From contig JAJKFH010000115.1 of NCBI GenBank assembly GCA_023333565.1, positions 3,596,001 through 3,660,000 of the forward strand: 64,000 nt of DNA, read 5' to 3'. A program made the translations under genes and the position numbers. The notes beneath the pieces are model-generated. The model worked only from the letters and a program-made list of their open reading frames with translations. It made no database searches and was not told where the DNA came from. The stretch comes from Puffinus mauretanicus. Its lineage: Eukaryota > Chordata > Aves > Procellariiformes > Procellariidae. Positions 40,540 to 51,485 of this stretch are shown here, piece after piece (position 1 is the first letter of the stretch; each line of letters starts with the position of its first letter).

Positions 40540-41640
40540 TTGAGAACTGCCCTTGCTCCTCCTGGGCCCTGCACTGTCTGGGGGCTGTGGGAGCTGGGCC
40601 AGAGCTGCCTGGATGCTGCAGAGGCACTGGGTGCCATAAGGGCCTTTGGAGGAGAAAAGCGGTGGCCCACACTGGTCATTCTTTGACATGACCAGGGAAC
40701 TGGATCTAACTTCCTTGTGGGGCCTCTCCTCTGCTGGGTTTTGTGACCTTTCTAGGGACCTCACTCTTTCTTTTGGGTGGGATGCCAAACATGGCCTTTT
40801 TGGAGCTGAAGTTCCTACTCGAGGATCATGTTGCTCTGTATGTGCCTGTGTGTGTGCAGCGCAGGCCACAGTTTCCTGACATGCCTGGGAGGAGATAGGA
40901 GAAAGGCTGTGCTGAGCCCAGACTCGCAACTGCTTCCCTTGGCTGCAGGATGGAGAAGATGAGGTGGAGCATGAGGTCGGCAAAGGTGTCCCCACAGTCG
41001 GAGGCAGATGGCATGTCGCCTGCAGGGGCACAAGCCTGGTCTTGTGAAAGAAAATGGGAGAGAGCAGCTCCCAGGGAGGAGGAATCATCATCTGGGCCCA
41101 CTGGGCAATGGCCCTGGGATGCAGCTGTGGAAGCAGGACCCTGCCAAGGCTGGAAGCTTGGTGCCAGGTGATCTGGGACTGCTTCCACCATGGATGCCCC
41201 CGGGAGGCAGGATCCTTAATCCCATCTGCAACCCTGTGAAGTGAAAGTACTGTGTCCACCTCAAGAGACGAGGTGGGTGTTCTCCCTCCAGGAACAGCAG
41301 GGCCTCCAACCTTTTGTTTCCTGCCACCCCAGGAGAGGACAGCAGCTCCTTGCCCTGTGGAGATGAAGCAGTGCAGGCCATCAGCCCCACCTCCAGCTGT
41401 GTCCAGGAGGCAGAAAAAGTGAATACGTCCATGCCCTGTGGGGAGGCAGATAACGTGAGTACCCTCATGTCAAGACCTGCAGCTCCAGCTCTGTCCAAGA
41501 AGCTCCTGATCTGTGGGGGTACAGAGGACCGGTGCAAGAGCCACACCTTCAGCTACATGCAGGAGATGATAGAAGATATGAGCACTTCCATGCCCTGTGA
41601 GGAGGCAGAGGCCCATGTGTAGAACTAAAGGCAAAGGCTT
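40540..41640 (+). other. GC-rich block of unknown origin with internal coding-like repeats
   Basis: GC-rich sequence standing out sharply from its AT-rich surroundings. The longest + frame (41314-41622, 102 codons) contains two related modules with the pattern S-x3-QE-x7-TSMPC-x-EA, one near 41390-41450 and one near 41550-41610, plus a partial third (SSSLPCGDEA). Frames upstream are interrupted. A 242-codon minus frame at 40531-41259 is also open. I do not recognise a family. It could be a decayed retroposed exon of a repetitive protein, an internal part of an unfamiliar retroelement, or a chance GC-rich region. It abuts a CR1 fragment, which leaves open that it was captured or retroposed. 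Confidence 0.5.
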
Positions 41641-41759
41641 TGGTCTGGCCAGTGCCCACAGTGCTTAGCGTTGGGCAACTCCAAAGCAGCCTGACCACCT
41701 TCACTCCCCACAGCGCTAGGCCTCGATTTCCTCTCGATCTGGGGAAACTGGGGACATCT

Positions 41760-42055
41760 AGAAATGGTTTCAAGGACTAGTTGCTCCACCACCTTCCCAA
41801 GGATAGCTGTGAGATTGGCCAGCATGTAGTTCTCTGGATCTTCCTTCTTGCTCTTCTTGAAGATAAGAGTGATTTTTGCTTTCTACCAGACCTCAGTAAA
41901 TTTCCCAAGTCACCATGACTTTTCAAACATTGAGAGTGGCCTTGCAATGACGTAGTAGGCTCCCTCTGTACTTATGATGCACCTCAGCAGATTCCACAGC
42001 CTTATGCATGTCAAGTTTGTTTAAATGTTCCCTAATGTTCCTCTATTGAGAAAGA
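41760..42055 (-). mobile_element. Decayed CR1 LINE fragment, reverse transcriptase part
   Basis: Read on the minus strand, the segment encodes an RT-like series: a pattern resembling LIFKKSKKEDPENY, then LTAILGKVVEQLVLETI, matching the NYRPV...PGK-ME region of CR1 ORF2. Residues upstream (to about 42055) match the preceding CR1 linker in broken frames. Homology stops at about 41770, where the GC-rich block begins. Confidence 0.68.
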
Positions 42056-42469
42056 TAGAAGGATACAAAAATGTGTTATAAGAAAATAGCTTCATTTCAC
42101 AAAATTTCTAAAGCAATTTTTGAACTTTTTATTCCTAGAAAAATATAAGTAATTGAAATTGCCACTTTTCCTTTTAAAATGGGACAAAAATAATATCTGA
42201 GATTGCAATTTTTTTTGTGCAGGTTTTCCTGGTACCTATTATGTCCCACAGAAGTCAGTAGTTGCTGGTAGATATTTTGAAATCAGACTGTTTGTGTATA
42301 TATTTAAATATGGTTTTTATTTCATCATCTTTTTTTTTTAACAGGCTTGACAAAATGAAATGTCTTTGGTTATTGCAGTAGAAAACCAAATATGGATCAG
42401 ATCATAAGAAAATACATTTGTTTTGCAGGTTTTCGTATCATAATTCTTTTAATTTATCTTACCTACATG

Positions 42470-43562
42470 GGTGGTGGTGCATTCCTCCCCCCCTCTTTTC
42501 CTCTGGGCTATGATACAATCTCAGAACCTTCTGTTAAGCTTTAGCCATTGTGTATGCGTTGGGCGGTTAAGCGTCCCTTCGCCGTACCAAGCACTCTTGC
42601 ATGGCTAAGGTGGGGAACAACACTGATCATACCAGGGACACTAGCTACACGATCAAAGTAGGGAACAGAAACAAGAGATAATTCGTCATCTCTGACGGCT
42701 CTGAAGCATTCCCTACCTGGATCATAGCTCAAGTGGAACAATACCATGGTTACCGTGAAACAATACCATAATTACTACCCTGGACCACCTTGGATAGTAG
42801 CCAAAATGGAAATTTACTGGTGACTAAAGCCAATCATCTTGCAAACCTATAAACAGCGGTACCAAGTGAGACCTTTTGAGCTCTCCTGGACCGCCGCAGG
42901 CTGCAGCCAGAATCTCCCTCTGAGTGGGACGCCTCTCAGAGTTCGCCAACTTGAATTTGCGATACTCAGAGGATCACAGAGATTTGGGCTGAAACACTCC
43001 TCGGGGCTCAACTCTTCGCCCGTTGAGAAATGCCAAAGCATTTTATGTGAGTATTTCATGGGACCTTGAGGGGAATTTTTAACAGGTATACCTTTATAAA
43101 TTAGCTAACTCTAGTCCTTTCATTTAGCTTTGGTACCATACTCATATGATATATATACGTATTGATTGATCAAGATCTTTTTGCGCGCTTATCTGTACAG
43201 TTACTAACAAGTATAATCTGTAGTTAAGTTGTTTTAGTATTTGTAGTAACTTGACTAATTCTTTGTATAGCTGTCAAACTGATTAATGCTTAAGTATTGT
43301 TGGACGCTTAAGTTGCGGCTAAACACCCTTAAGCCTTTAGTCATAAACCATTGCCCAGGTCTGAGATTAAGGGTAAATCCAGCCACACCTAGGCTCCTCT
43401 CTGAGAAGGAGTTTAGAAAGCAAGAGGGTCTACTCTGAACCTCATGACCCAATGGGAGGGCCTTCCTATCCCTTTTTGTATTAGACACAGACCGTTGTCC
43501 ACGTCTGAGACTAAGATTGGGTCCAGTTGGATCTTCTCTGAACCTCGTGACTCAACGTGACA
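42470..43562 (+). mobile_element. Serine-tRNA-family ERV LTR (1,093 bp)
   Basis: Begins GGTGGTGGTGC (the homologous copies begin TGTGGTGGTGC or TGTAGTGGTGC, so the first T appears mutated) and ends CGTGACA at 43562, followed by ATT and the primer binding site. The TATA-type box TATAAAC is at 42848-42854 with AGCGGTACCAAGTGAGACC downstream. R-U5 carries imperfect tandem blocks with the recurring pattern GTCTGAGA(C/T)TAAG, near 43360 and 43505. The homologous minus-strand LTR lies at 38036-38999. Confidence 0.85.
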
Positions 43563-43565
43563 ATT

Positions 43566-43583
43566 TGGCATAGTCGGCAGGAT
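43566..43583 (+). other. Primer binding site, serine tRNA
   Basis: TGGCATAGTCGGCAGGAT, three bases after the LTR. It is complementary to the 3' end of vertebrate tRNA-Ser (AGA type, recalled as ending CCTGCCGACTACGCCA) except for one G-to-A difference at a CpG position. Use of tRNA-Ser is known for the class III HERV-S (HERV18) group, suggesting, not proving, a class III affiliation. Confidence 0.75.
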
Positions 43584-43785
43584 GGCAAGTAGTATCACTG
43601 ATTACTTACAAAAACATGGAATAAGTCCAAATCCCAAATTCTCAGAAGAATGGGCTCATGATAATTGGCATGATTGGAAAGCTAGTGTCCCTGGTATGAT
43701 CAGTGTTGTTCCCCACCTTAGCCATGCAAGAGTGCTTGGTACGGCCAAGGGACGCTTAACTGCCCAACTCATACACAATGGCTAA
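43582..43785 (+). pseudogene. Chimeric frame: gag N-terminus fused to antisense U3
   Basis: 67 codons. The first 33 or so (MASSITDYLQ...NWHDWK) look like the start of a retroviral Gag, since the ATG lies directly at the 3' edge of the primer site. From about 43681 the frame reads the reversed U3 and is not viral coding sequence. The identical antisense-U3 peptide also appears in the minus frame at 42541-42747, showing that the shared peptide is an artefact of the inverted LTR. The gag is thus truncated to about 100 bp with no other viral gene left. The family's full Gag is unknown to me. Confidence 0.75.
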
Positions 43786-43856
43786 ATCTTAACAGAAGGT
43801 TCTGAGATCTTATCGTAGCCCAGAGGAAAAGAGAGGGCGAGGAATGCACCACTACA
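43681..43856 (-). mobile_element. Inverted partial LTR (first 176 bp of U3)
   Basis: Reverse complement of the U3 start of the same LTR. It differs from 42470-42645 at about 11 positions by eye. The outer end (reverse of TGTAGTGGTGC) meets the ACATG duplication exactly. The inner end stops abruptly within U3 at the gag junction. Confidence 0.85.
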
Positions 43857-43861
43857 ACATG

Positions 43862-46800
43862 GAAGAAAAATCCATGTGATATATTAGATTTTAAAGCAAT
43901 AATTCTTCCAAGCACACCAGAAAAGACAAGGAGAACAGTAAGCATGTATGTATTACATTACTCCCAATTTTCATCTATAGTGTTACAGCCTATATCTGTG
44001 TTATTAATCACTAGACTATCACCATTCAGGTGTGTCTATAAGTATATGACCTTTATGTCTTGAACAAGCTGTGAACACATGATTAAAAAGCAGGAATAGA
44101 CAACTGGCCAACATTAAGGCTAAAGAAAATAAGCTAATTGTAAAGATGGAGAGACTACAATGTAACTGTCCACTAGAGCAAGGATGCTGTTTCAGGTATA
44201 GGAGCTGGCAAAAATGACATAAAATTAGTATGGTGCTGACATGATATGTACGCTCCTCCTCCAGTTCAACTTGCCCTGTATGTTTGATATTACCAGGTAC
44301 TTACATCAGACTGACAAATGAAAGTCTTTTTTTTAAGGTATGTTAGAAAAATCATGGATCTCAAAGAACAGCTGTGTTTCAAAAGATAACCTGCTTATCC
44401 CAAGCATTTTCTTCCTCAGATATCTACATATGTAAACTTTCAAATGTATGAATTACCAGTGAAGATGAAGATAAAACATAGCAAAAGTGAGTGTTAGTAA
44501 CAATAAAGACCGATGCCGTGAAAGTGCAAAATGACTAAAAACCAACACGGAAATAGATTTTAACAACAAACTGTAGATATAACACACTTTGGCTCTTACA
44601 AAACAGATCACAATTCATGTGTGATTCTGTGAATTTCTTTTTACCACGATCTTTTTACAAAAGCGGAAGTTAACATCTTTGAAAACCAGTTTAACAAATC
44701 AGTGTATTTCTGTTAAAATTATTATTGAATAAAATTGGTCAATATAACTTATTAAATACTATAATTGTCATTATTTGTATATCTTACAGTAATTAGCTCA
44801 CACTGTATTTATATTGACATGCTTTTCTTAAATGAATCTATTGCTGAATGGCATAAATAAAATCATATATATTAATGTACTTTTTCTATATAAACACTAG
44901 AATGTAATGTAATTATTATAATGTGTGGACATATGAATGCAACATTCAGAATATTCAAAATAAGGTCGTCTTAGCCTTGGCCTTCTAGGGCGGAAAAAAT
45001 GAGGCTTGTAATTGAGTGTTGTTATTGTTTTGTTTTGTTTCTTTCAAACAGTTGACCTTGAAACAGGTTGCAGGTGACTAACATTCAAGCAGAGCAACTA
45101 AACAGTAATTATCTTGTAGAAGGACTAGTGGAAAATATGATGTGACTGGTTCCAAGTAATGTTTATAACAATTTCATTGGTTTTTGAGAGAAAATAATGG
45201 GGTTTTTCAAGTATCACTTTTCTTCTAGATGGAAGAATTTTTAAATGGAAGTATCAATATAGTTGTTTTACAGGAAAATAATTTCCTTGATAACATTTTA
45301 AATAAAAATAAACAAACTCTAAATATACTCCTTACTAATCAGGATTTTCATACTTTCAGTACAATTTTTTATATGCAATCCTACATTACAACAATAAACT
45401 CCCCTGAAAACCCTTCTCACAAGGAAATGGCAAAGAGGAAAGCAGAGAAGACATTTGATTTAATTAGTGATACCATTATTGAGTTTTGGCTCCTCAGTAA
45501 TTTGAATCCTCAATATTTTCTGTAACTGAACTAATGTTTTCATGATATTAACATATTTCCTCTAATAGAAGGGTTAACTATTTTAATTATAAAATATATA
45601 TTTAATATTAATGTTTCATTTTCATAGAAGACTATATCAAATAAATGGAACAGCATAAGCTGGGTGCAATAAAAATTTTTTTACTGGTTGGTTTCTCTTT
45701 TTTTTTGGTTACTGGGTGTGCAGTCCCTTACTAAGTACACTGCAGACACTGTCTTAAGTGGAGCAGGTGCCTGCAGCTGCCAGGCTACAGTTATTAAGCT
45801 GAAAATACAGGCTTGTCCAGCAGGTCTAATGGGTATCATCAGCTGGGGAGAGTCCATGTTCAAACCAAGTCATTCTGATAACCTCCATGTGAAGATACAG
45901 AGTGATTGGTTGTCTAGAAATACACCTTTAAAAGCATTGCAGCAGTGATTCTAATGGATTTGCCATAGAGAGTTTTAGAGAGAGGTTAAAATTGCCTGTC
46001 ATTCCACAGCATTTGAAAAAGGAATGAAATCCTTTGGTAGGATGATATGGTTTCATTTAAAAATAACACTGAGCTAATGCCTTTTAAAAACATATGCCTG
46101 CAGCATTCAACTCGTTTTATACATATTAAACTTTGTAATATTTAAACTTAAGGAGGGGGAAAATTAGAAGGTGGCAAATGATTTTTTTTTTTTAATCATT
46201 TAATCATTTCATTGATCAACATCCACTCAACAAAACCAAGGCATACCTGTAGAAGGACTAGGTAGGACAACACTAAACTTAGCAGACACAACATGCGTGG
46301 AAGTTTTTTATGGAAATGTAAAAGCACTTAAACTAATAAAAATGTTGTAAGCCTTGATATAGAATCAAAATTAATAGCTTTTGTCTAGTTTTGAATAGGT
46401 TTTTGTTTTGTTTTCAACCATACCAAAGAAGTCTACTTCAGAAACATATTTTCCTATTATGTTAGATTTAATAAAATGGCTTAAAAATCTATGTGATATA
46501 ACAGAAAATAATAATCCTTCCACAAGGGGCATTCTGAATTTTCCTGTGTGACAACTTTCACAGCTGGGACTCCAGGTTGATATAAGTATGCCATAGCAGT
46601 AACAATGCAGGCTGCATTTACCCACACAAGCTCTGATCTGAAGCATATAAAGCTCAAATTTTTAAAACATAAATTTAAATGCTGCGTTGAATTGCTGTCT
46701 TTAAATGCACACATATCTTCTTTTACACACAAGAAGAGCTACACTAATATCTACAGGGATTATTCACTTGAATCCTGTTAAACCTAAATGTAAAGCATGG

Positions 46801-49434
46801 GTACAATGGTTCTCTAACAAGAAATTCATAAATAAAAGATGGCTTTCTACAAAATCCAACCAAATGAAAACTCTATCCTGCTATTGAAAGCATGTTATTC
46901 TTTATTAATTACTTTGAATTATCAGTTTCTACCCCATATTCCACAAAATTTCATTTAAATAAAAATGCCATCTTGTTTTCGTTGCAAAATTCATAACAGT
47001 TAACATTCTAACTTTATTGTCACTTTCATTAAGGATAAGTATGGTTTTCTTAAACAATAGCTGCCTTCTGTCTAAAACCATAGGAAAAAAAAATTAATAG
47101 GATATATATTTCTAAATGAAGTTAAAGTAATTTTATTTTCCAAGAGTTATGTAAAAGCTAAAATAAATCATTCCTTCTAAAACAAAAAGTCATCACAAAT
47201 CACAATCACATCCTCTGATTACAAGAAAAAATGAAGTAAAATAGGCCATAATTTGTTTTAATATTTTGTCCCAGCAGGATGAAATGAGCTGTCTTATGAA
47301 ATCAGAAGGATCCCTAATATAGATATAATGTATTATCATAAGAAAAAGAAGTACTATAAAAATAGTATATAAATAAATATATATAAAATATAAAGTAGTC
47401 ATTTGTTTTAAGTACCGGATTGTGGCATAAGAATATGTCGGAACTGAACAACTATGTAGTGTTGTATTAAGTTTTCATTCTAATCTGATGATAATTGTTG
47501 TAAATGTTGGTTCTCTGCAAAGATATCTGAAATATAGAAACTGTGATAGCAGGTTCCGTTATGACATTAATGTATCTCTTCTTAAACACAAGTATTTATC
47601 TCAATTTTGCTTTATAGCAGTTATTTCTCCTTAGTAATGATTTATGTGAACTCAAAATTATCATATTACAGAAGATTAATAGACTTACAAGGCACATTAT
47701 TTACTTCATTAAATCCTTAGTGAAATACTTAAAACACTTTGCTAGTGCTAAAATATTCTGAACATATTTTACTTCATCCAAAGATGAGAAATTGAGTCAA
47801 AAGTTGCTAACTTACACTCTTTGTCTAAACTTTTCATTCTAGTGTTCTACAATTCAATTTCATTTAAAATATTCCTACTAAAAGCCATGTCAGCTTTAAT
47901 CTTCTCTTGCTATTTTCTTTTGTTGTTGTTTCAGTAGGTTAGTTACACAACCTGTCACAGCTTAAGGCTAAGTAGAACAATTAACCAAAGTTGTATAACG
48001 AAAGGTAAATCAATAGAAATGAAAATTGTAAGAAAATATTAAGAAGATAAAGCAGAAAAAGCTGAGTCAAAAATGGTTTTTAAGTTCTTCAGAAATTAAT
48101 TTCTCAAAATAAGGAGCTAATCTCTTTCTTATTCATATTTCACTTGTTCATCCAAATGAAAATAATATTAACATCTGGAGAGTTCTGCCCCTCCACTGGA
48201 CAGAAATTTTGTTGCTGAACTGCACTACTCACTGTTAAGTTAAAAATAGACACTATGTTTAAGACTTTAGAGGATGTATTCTGTACTTGCAAGGCATTGT
48301 TCACATACTTCTTGTTTATTCTTCCTATATTATGATCTTACAGACATGTTCTGTGTCCTCATACCTTATTTTCCTGAGCTGGGACTGATACAGCCAATTC
48401 TGTTTCTGTTCCCAAGTGTACTTGTATTTGTAGAATAAAAGAAATGAGGATTCCATGAGGACTCTTTCGATATTTCACAGAAGGGTCTTTTTTTCAGAAA
48501 CAAGTCTAAGAAACACTGTATTTTAGATAAACTCTTACTTGTTTCCAGTTAGTAGGTTTATGCACAATTTTATACACAAATATGAACCAAATGAACAAAT
48601 ATGACAAATATAAGCAATATGAGCCTTACATATGAGGGGACACTTCAAATGACGAGTCAATTTTCAGTAACAGGACTGCTTCTGAGAAAAGATTTTGACC
48701 ATCTAAGTTATTAATGGTTATGAATACACCAAACCAAAGGCATGTTTCCCCTGAAAATCAGATCCCATTAAGCTTTCTCAAAGAAAATCTCTTCAAAACA
48801 TTTGTCATTTTCCAAAATTCTGATTTTTCAGTTTACTTGTCATTTGGAGACACTGGGATAGAAAATAGCAATGAAAATAGGAGAAAATCCTCAGGTAGCA
48901 GAAACAGAGAGCATATCTGTAGTGATATAGCACAGTGTAGACATTCCCATCTTTGTTTACAATTATAGCAACATACCTGCCTAAGTGACATACTACATGG
49001 TTTTAACTCAAGGCCTAAACTAGTATCTGTACTTGGGGCTGCCCAGACACAGCACATAACGTAGGTGTAGATTTACTAGGAAAGTTAGGTGCAGCTTTTG
49101 TTTCTGAGACTTCAGGGCTATGGGCTAGATATAAGAAAAATAAAGCTATGCTACTGTACAGGGACTGAAAATTATGTTACTCTCTTACTAAAATTCACCC
49201 TGCAAGTCCACCCCCTCATTTGACTCAAAAGAGGGACATGACCCTATTGCCACTTGCGTCACAGCTGAAGTCTCTTGCGATGCAGAGGTACCAGTCTGCT
49301 ACAAGCTCGTGCAAGAATCTCTGACACAGAAGTACACTGTGTCAAAAAGACATGCCCTGAATTTCAATTTCCAGGTTCTTTTGGAATATATGAAACTTCA
49401 AAAAAAGATTTAAAGCACACTACAAAGGATAAAA
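43862..49434. other. AT-rich anonymous DNA
   Basis: No gene or transposon recognised. Frames up to 98 codons (45229-45525) lack motifs. Scattered AT-rich simple stretches, such as the TATA-rich run near 47370. Confidence 0.65.
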
Positions 49435-49579
49435 GCTGAAACAACTGCAAATTGCAGTCACCCCATTAAATCTGCAGTTATCTATCACACAAGTAAATCT
49501 ACAATTACATATTGGTGTAAAGTTCTATTTACTGTTACAGTTAACTGTCCTAATTAAAATGACAGCTCTGCTGGTATTT
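49435..49579 (-). repeat. Unclassified interspersed repeat, copy 1
   Basis: A 145-bp segment that matches 51076-51223 in inverted orientation at roughly 93% by eye (about 10 substitutions plus a 3-bp indel). It contains the perfect palindrome ACAGTTAACTGT near 49535-49546. No coding potential. I do not recognise the family. Confidence 0.75.
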
Positions 49580-49944
49580 GAGAGAATAAAACACACCAAA
49601 TAAAAGTTGTGCACAATTCTATGTGCCGGGCAGCCAGATTATACTGGGGAGAAGAGGAAAAAACCAAAAGAAGAGACACAGAATACAATGAGAGGGAACA
49701 GCTGAAAAAAAAATTGTTTCTCAGCCTCTGACAGCTTTTGCCTTCTTTAGTCTACAGAATGGTACATGATAAGCAATCCTAAGAACATTTGGAGGATCAA
49801 CAGAGATATACATGCAAAAGTTGAAAATTTAAGCTTATACAATAAAATTTGGTCTAGCAAGTGGCATAGTGTGTTTCCAGTACAATAGTTTAAGTAGAGA
49901 AGAGGATGGGAAGCCATCAACATAGAAGCATTGGTCAAGGTTGT

Positions 49945-50473
49945 TGTTCTGGGTCTGGCTGGGATGGAGTTAGTTTTCTTCACAGCAGCCCATATGGTGC
50001 CGTGCTTTAGGCTGGTGACCAAAAGAGTTTTGATGTTTTAGCTATTGCTGAGCAGGGTTTACGCAGTGTCAAGGCCTTCTCTGTTTCTCACTTCGTCCCC
50101 ACAGCAAATATGTTGGGGGTGGGCAAGAGTTAGGGAGGGGACACAGCTGGGACAGCTGATCCAAACTGCCTGAAGGCGTATTCCCTGTGGCACAACATCA
50201 TGCTCAGCAATAAAAGGCGGGGGTGGGAGGAAGTGTTTCCAAAGTAGCCATTGCTCGAGGACTCACTTGAGTTTTTTTGCTTCACTTGTTTTTTGCTTCA
50301 CTTGTTTTTTTTTCTTTTCCCTTCACTTATGAAACTCTCTTTATCTTAACCTGCAAGTTTTTTTCTCACTTTTGTGAGAAAAACCCTTCCGATTCTCTCC
50401 CCCATCCCACTGAGGGGGAGTGAGCAAGCGACTGGGTGGGAGCTTACCTGCAAGCCAGGGTCAACCCAACACA
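49945..50473 (+). mobile_element. Solo ERV LTR, plus strand, diverged
   Basis: Begins TGTTCTGGGTCTGGCTGGGA and ends CAACCCAACACA. The shared landmarks of the superfamily are present in order: CATCATGCTCAGCAATAAAAG (a TATA-like region), a T-rich repeated GCTTCACTTG segment at about 50278-50310, the ATTCTCTCCCCCATCCCACTG block and a G-rich GAGTGAGCAAGCG. Flanking 5-mers GTTGT and ATTAT differ by two transitions, compatible with an old duplication. It is the most diverged of the near-complete copies. Confidence 0.85.
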
Positions 50474-50621
50474 ATTATTCAAATGATCTTTACCAAGGCT
50501 GAGGAATCAAAAATAACAGATTATAATCCCAACCCTGCGAATGTTTGATGACTTTTCATAACCTAGTCAATAAAGCTTTCTCTGCCTCTGTTTCCTACCT
50601 GCAGAGGTTTCCTTCCTAATA

Positions 50622-51485
50622 GGCAGACATCAAGCCCATCTTCAAGGAGTGCAAGAAGGAGGGTCCAGGGAACTGGAGGCTGCTAGTCAGCCTCACCCCG
50701 GCAGTGCACCCCTGCAACAAAGAAAACTAAGTACATACTGGACTGTCCTAGCAGCAAGTCAAAGAAAATGACCCTTTTCTTTCTCTTTGGCCCTTACGAG
50801 ACCACAGGTGGAACATTATGTCTCATTTTAGGCTTCCATCTACAAGAGACACATTGACATATTGGTGCAAGACCAGCAAAGGGTGACTAACGTGGTCAGT
50901 GCTCAAGCACACAACGTGGGAGGAGAGGGTGAGAGAACTGGATTTGTCCAGACTGAAGACGAGAAGATTATGGGAGCATTTCTTGTTATCTACAACTACT
51001 GAAACTGAAGACAGAGCCAGAGGTGCACCTCCAGGAAGTGCTGAAATTCTCTCACTATTAATTTTAATGTGAATTAAATACCAGCAGAGCTGTGATTTTA
51101 ATTAGGACAGCTGTTAACTATAACAGTGAATAAAACTTTATACCAATATGTAATTGTAGATTTACTTGTGTGATAGAGAACTGCAGATTTAATAGGGTGA
51201 CCGCAATTTGCAGTTCTTTCTGCTTGCCCCTCTCTGACAGGGCAAAAGGCAACAGACGCCATTTGCAACAAGGAAAATTCTGTCTAGATATTAGGAAAAT
51301 CTAAATGTAGATACTGAAGGTGGTCAAACACTGAAACAGCTGCCCAGAAAGACTGTGGAAGATCCAAACCTGATTAGACAATACTCCAAGCAACTTCATT
51401 GATGGTGTCTTCACTGTAAGTTGGGTATTGGACCACATGCCTTCCAGAAGTCCCTTCCAACCTACATTATTCTAGAATTCTAATA
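50622..51485 (+). mobile_element. Ancient CR1 LINE 3' part, interrupted by a repeat
   Basis: It starts with an RT remnant resembling KPIFKECKKEGPGNWRLL. It continues with the region equivalent to the CR1 C-terminal QRRATK...EERLRELGL block in degraded form (50850-51010). A foreign segment follows (about 51028-51238), then the CR1 3' UTR to a degraded TTCTAGAATTCTAA tail at about 51485. Internal deletions are evident near 50730. Frames are destroyed throughout. Confidence 0.75.
51076..51223 (+). repeat. Unclassified interspersed repeat, copy 2 (inside a CR1)
   Basis: 148 bp matching 49435-49579 in inverted orientation. It lies within a segment (about 51028-51238) that is absent from the expected CR1 sequence, so it appears to have inserted or been copied there. 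Weak similarity extends beyond the core on the left (ATTCTCTC). No terminal inverted repeat of its own is clear. Confidence 0.75.

Larger units (their letters stand above)
42470..43856 (+). mobile_element. Rearranged ERV with two outward-facing U3 termini (LTR - gag start - inverted U3)
   Basis: A compact element bounded by the perfect 5-bp duplication ACATG (42465-42469 and 43857-43861). In order it comprises a full LTR (42470-43562), a primer binding site, about 100 bp of gag, and then the first 176 bp of the same LTR in reverse orientation. Both outer boundaries are therefore U3 termini. A normal provirus has U3 at one end and U5 at the other. The 5-bp duplication shows the whole molecule was inserted as a unit. 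Arms 42470-42645 and 43681-43856 match at roughly 94% by eye. Confidence 0.85.

Noticed and set aside
40531..41259. 242-codon minus-strand frame in the GC-rich block
   Set aside because: No motif and overlapped by several plus-strand frames. The module repeats favour the plus strand, so I do not call this a gene.
42541..42747. Minus-strand frame sharing a peptide with the frame at 43582-43785, suggesting a duplicated gene
   Set aside because: The shared peptide is the antisense translation of the LTR U3 start, present twice because the LTR is partly inverted.
38036..43562. The two serine-family LTRs as ends of one provirus
   Set aside because: They are in opposite orientation, much diverged from each other, and no internal retroviral genes lie between them.
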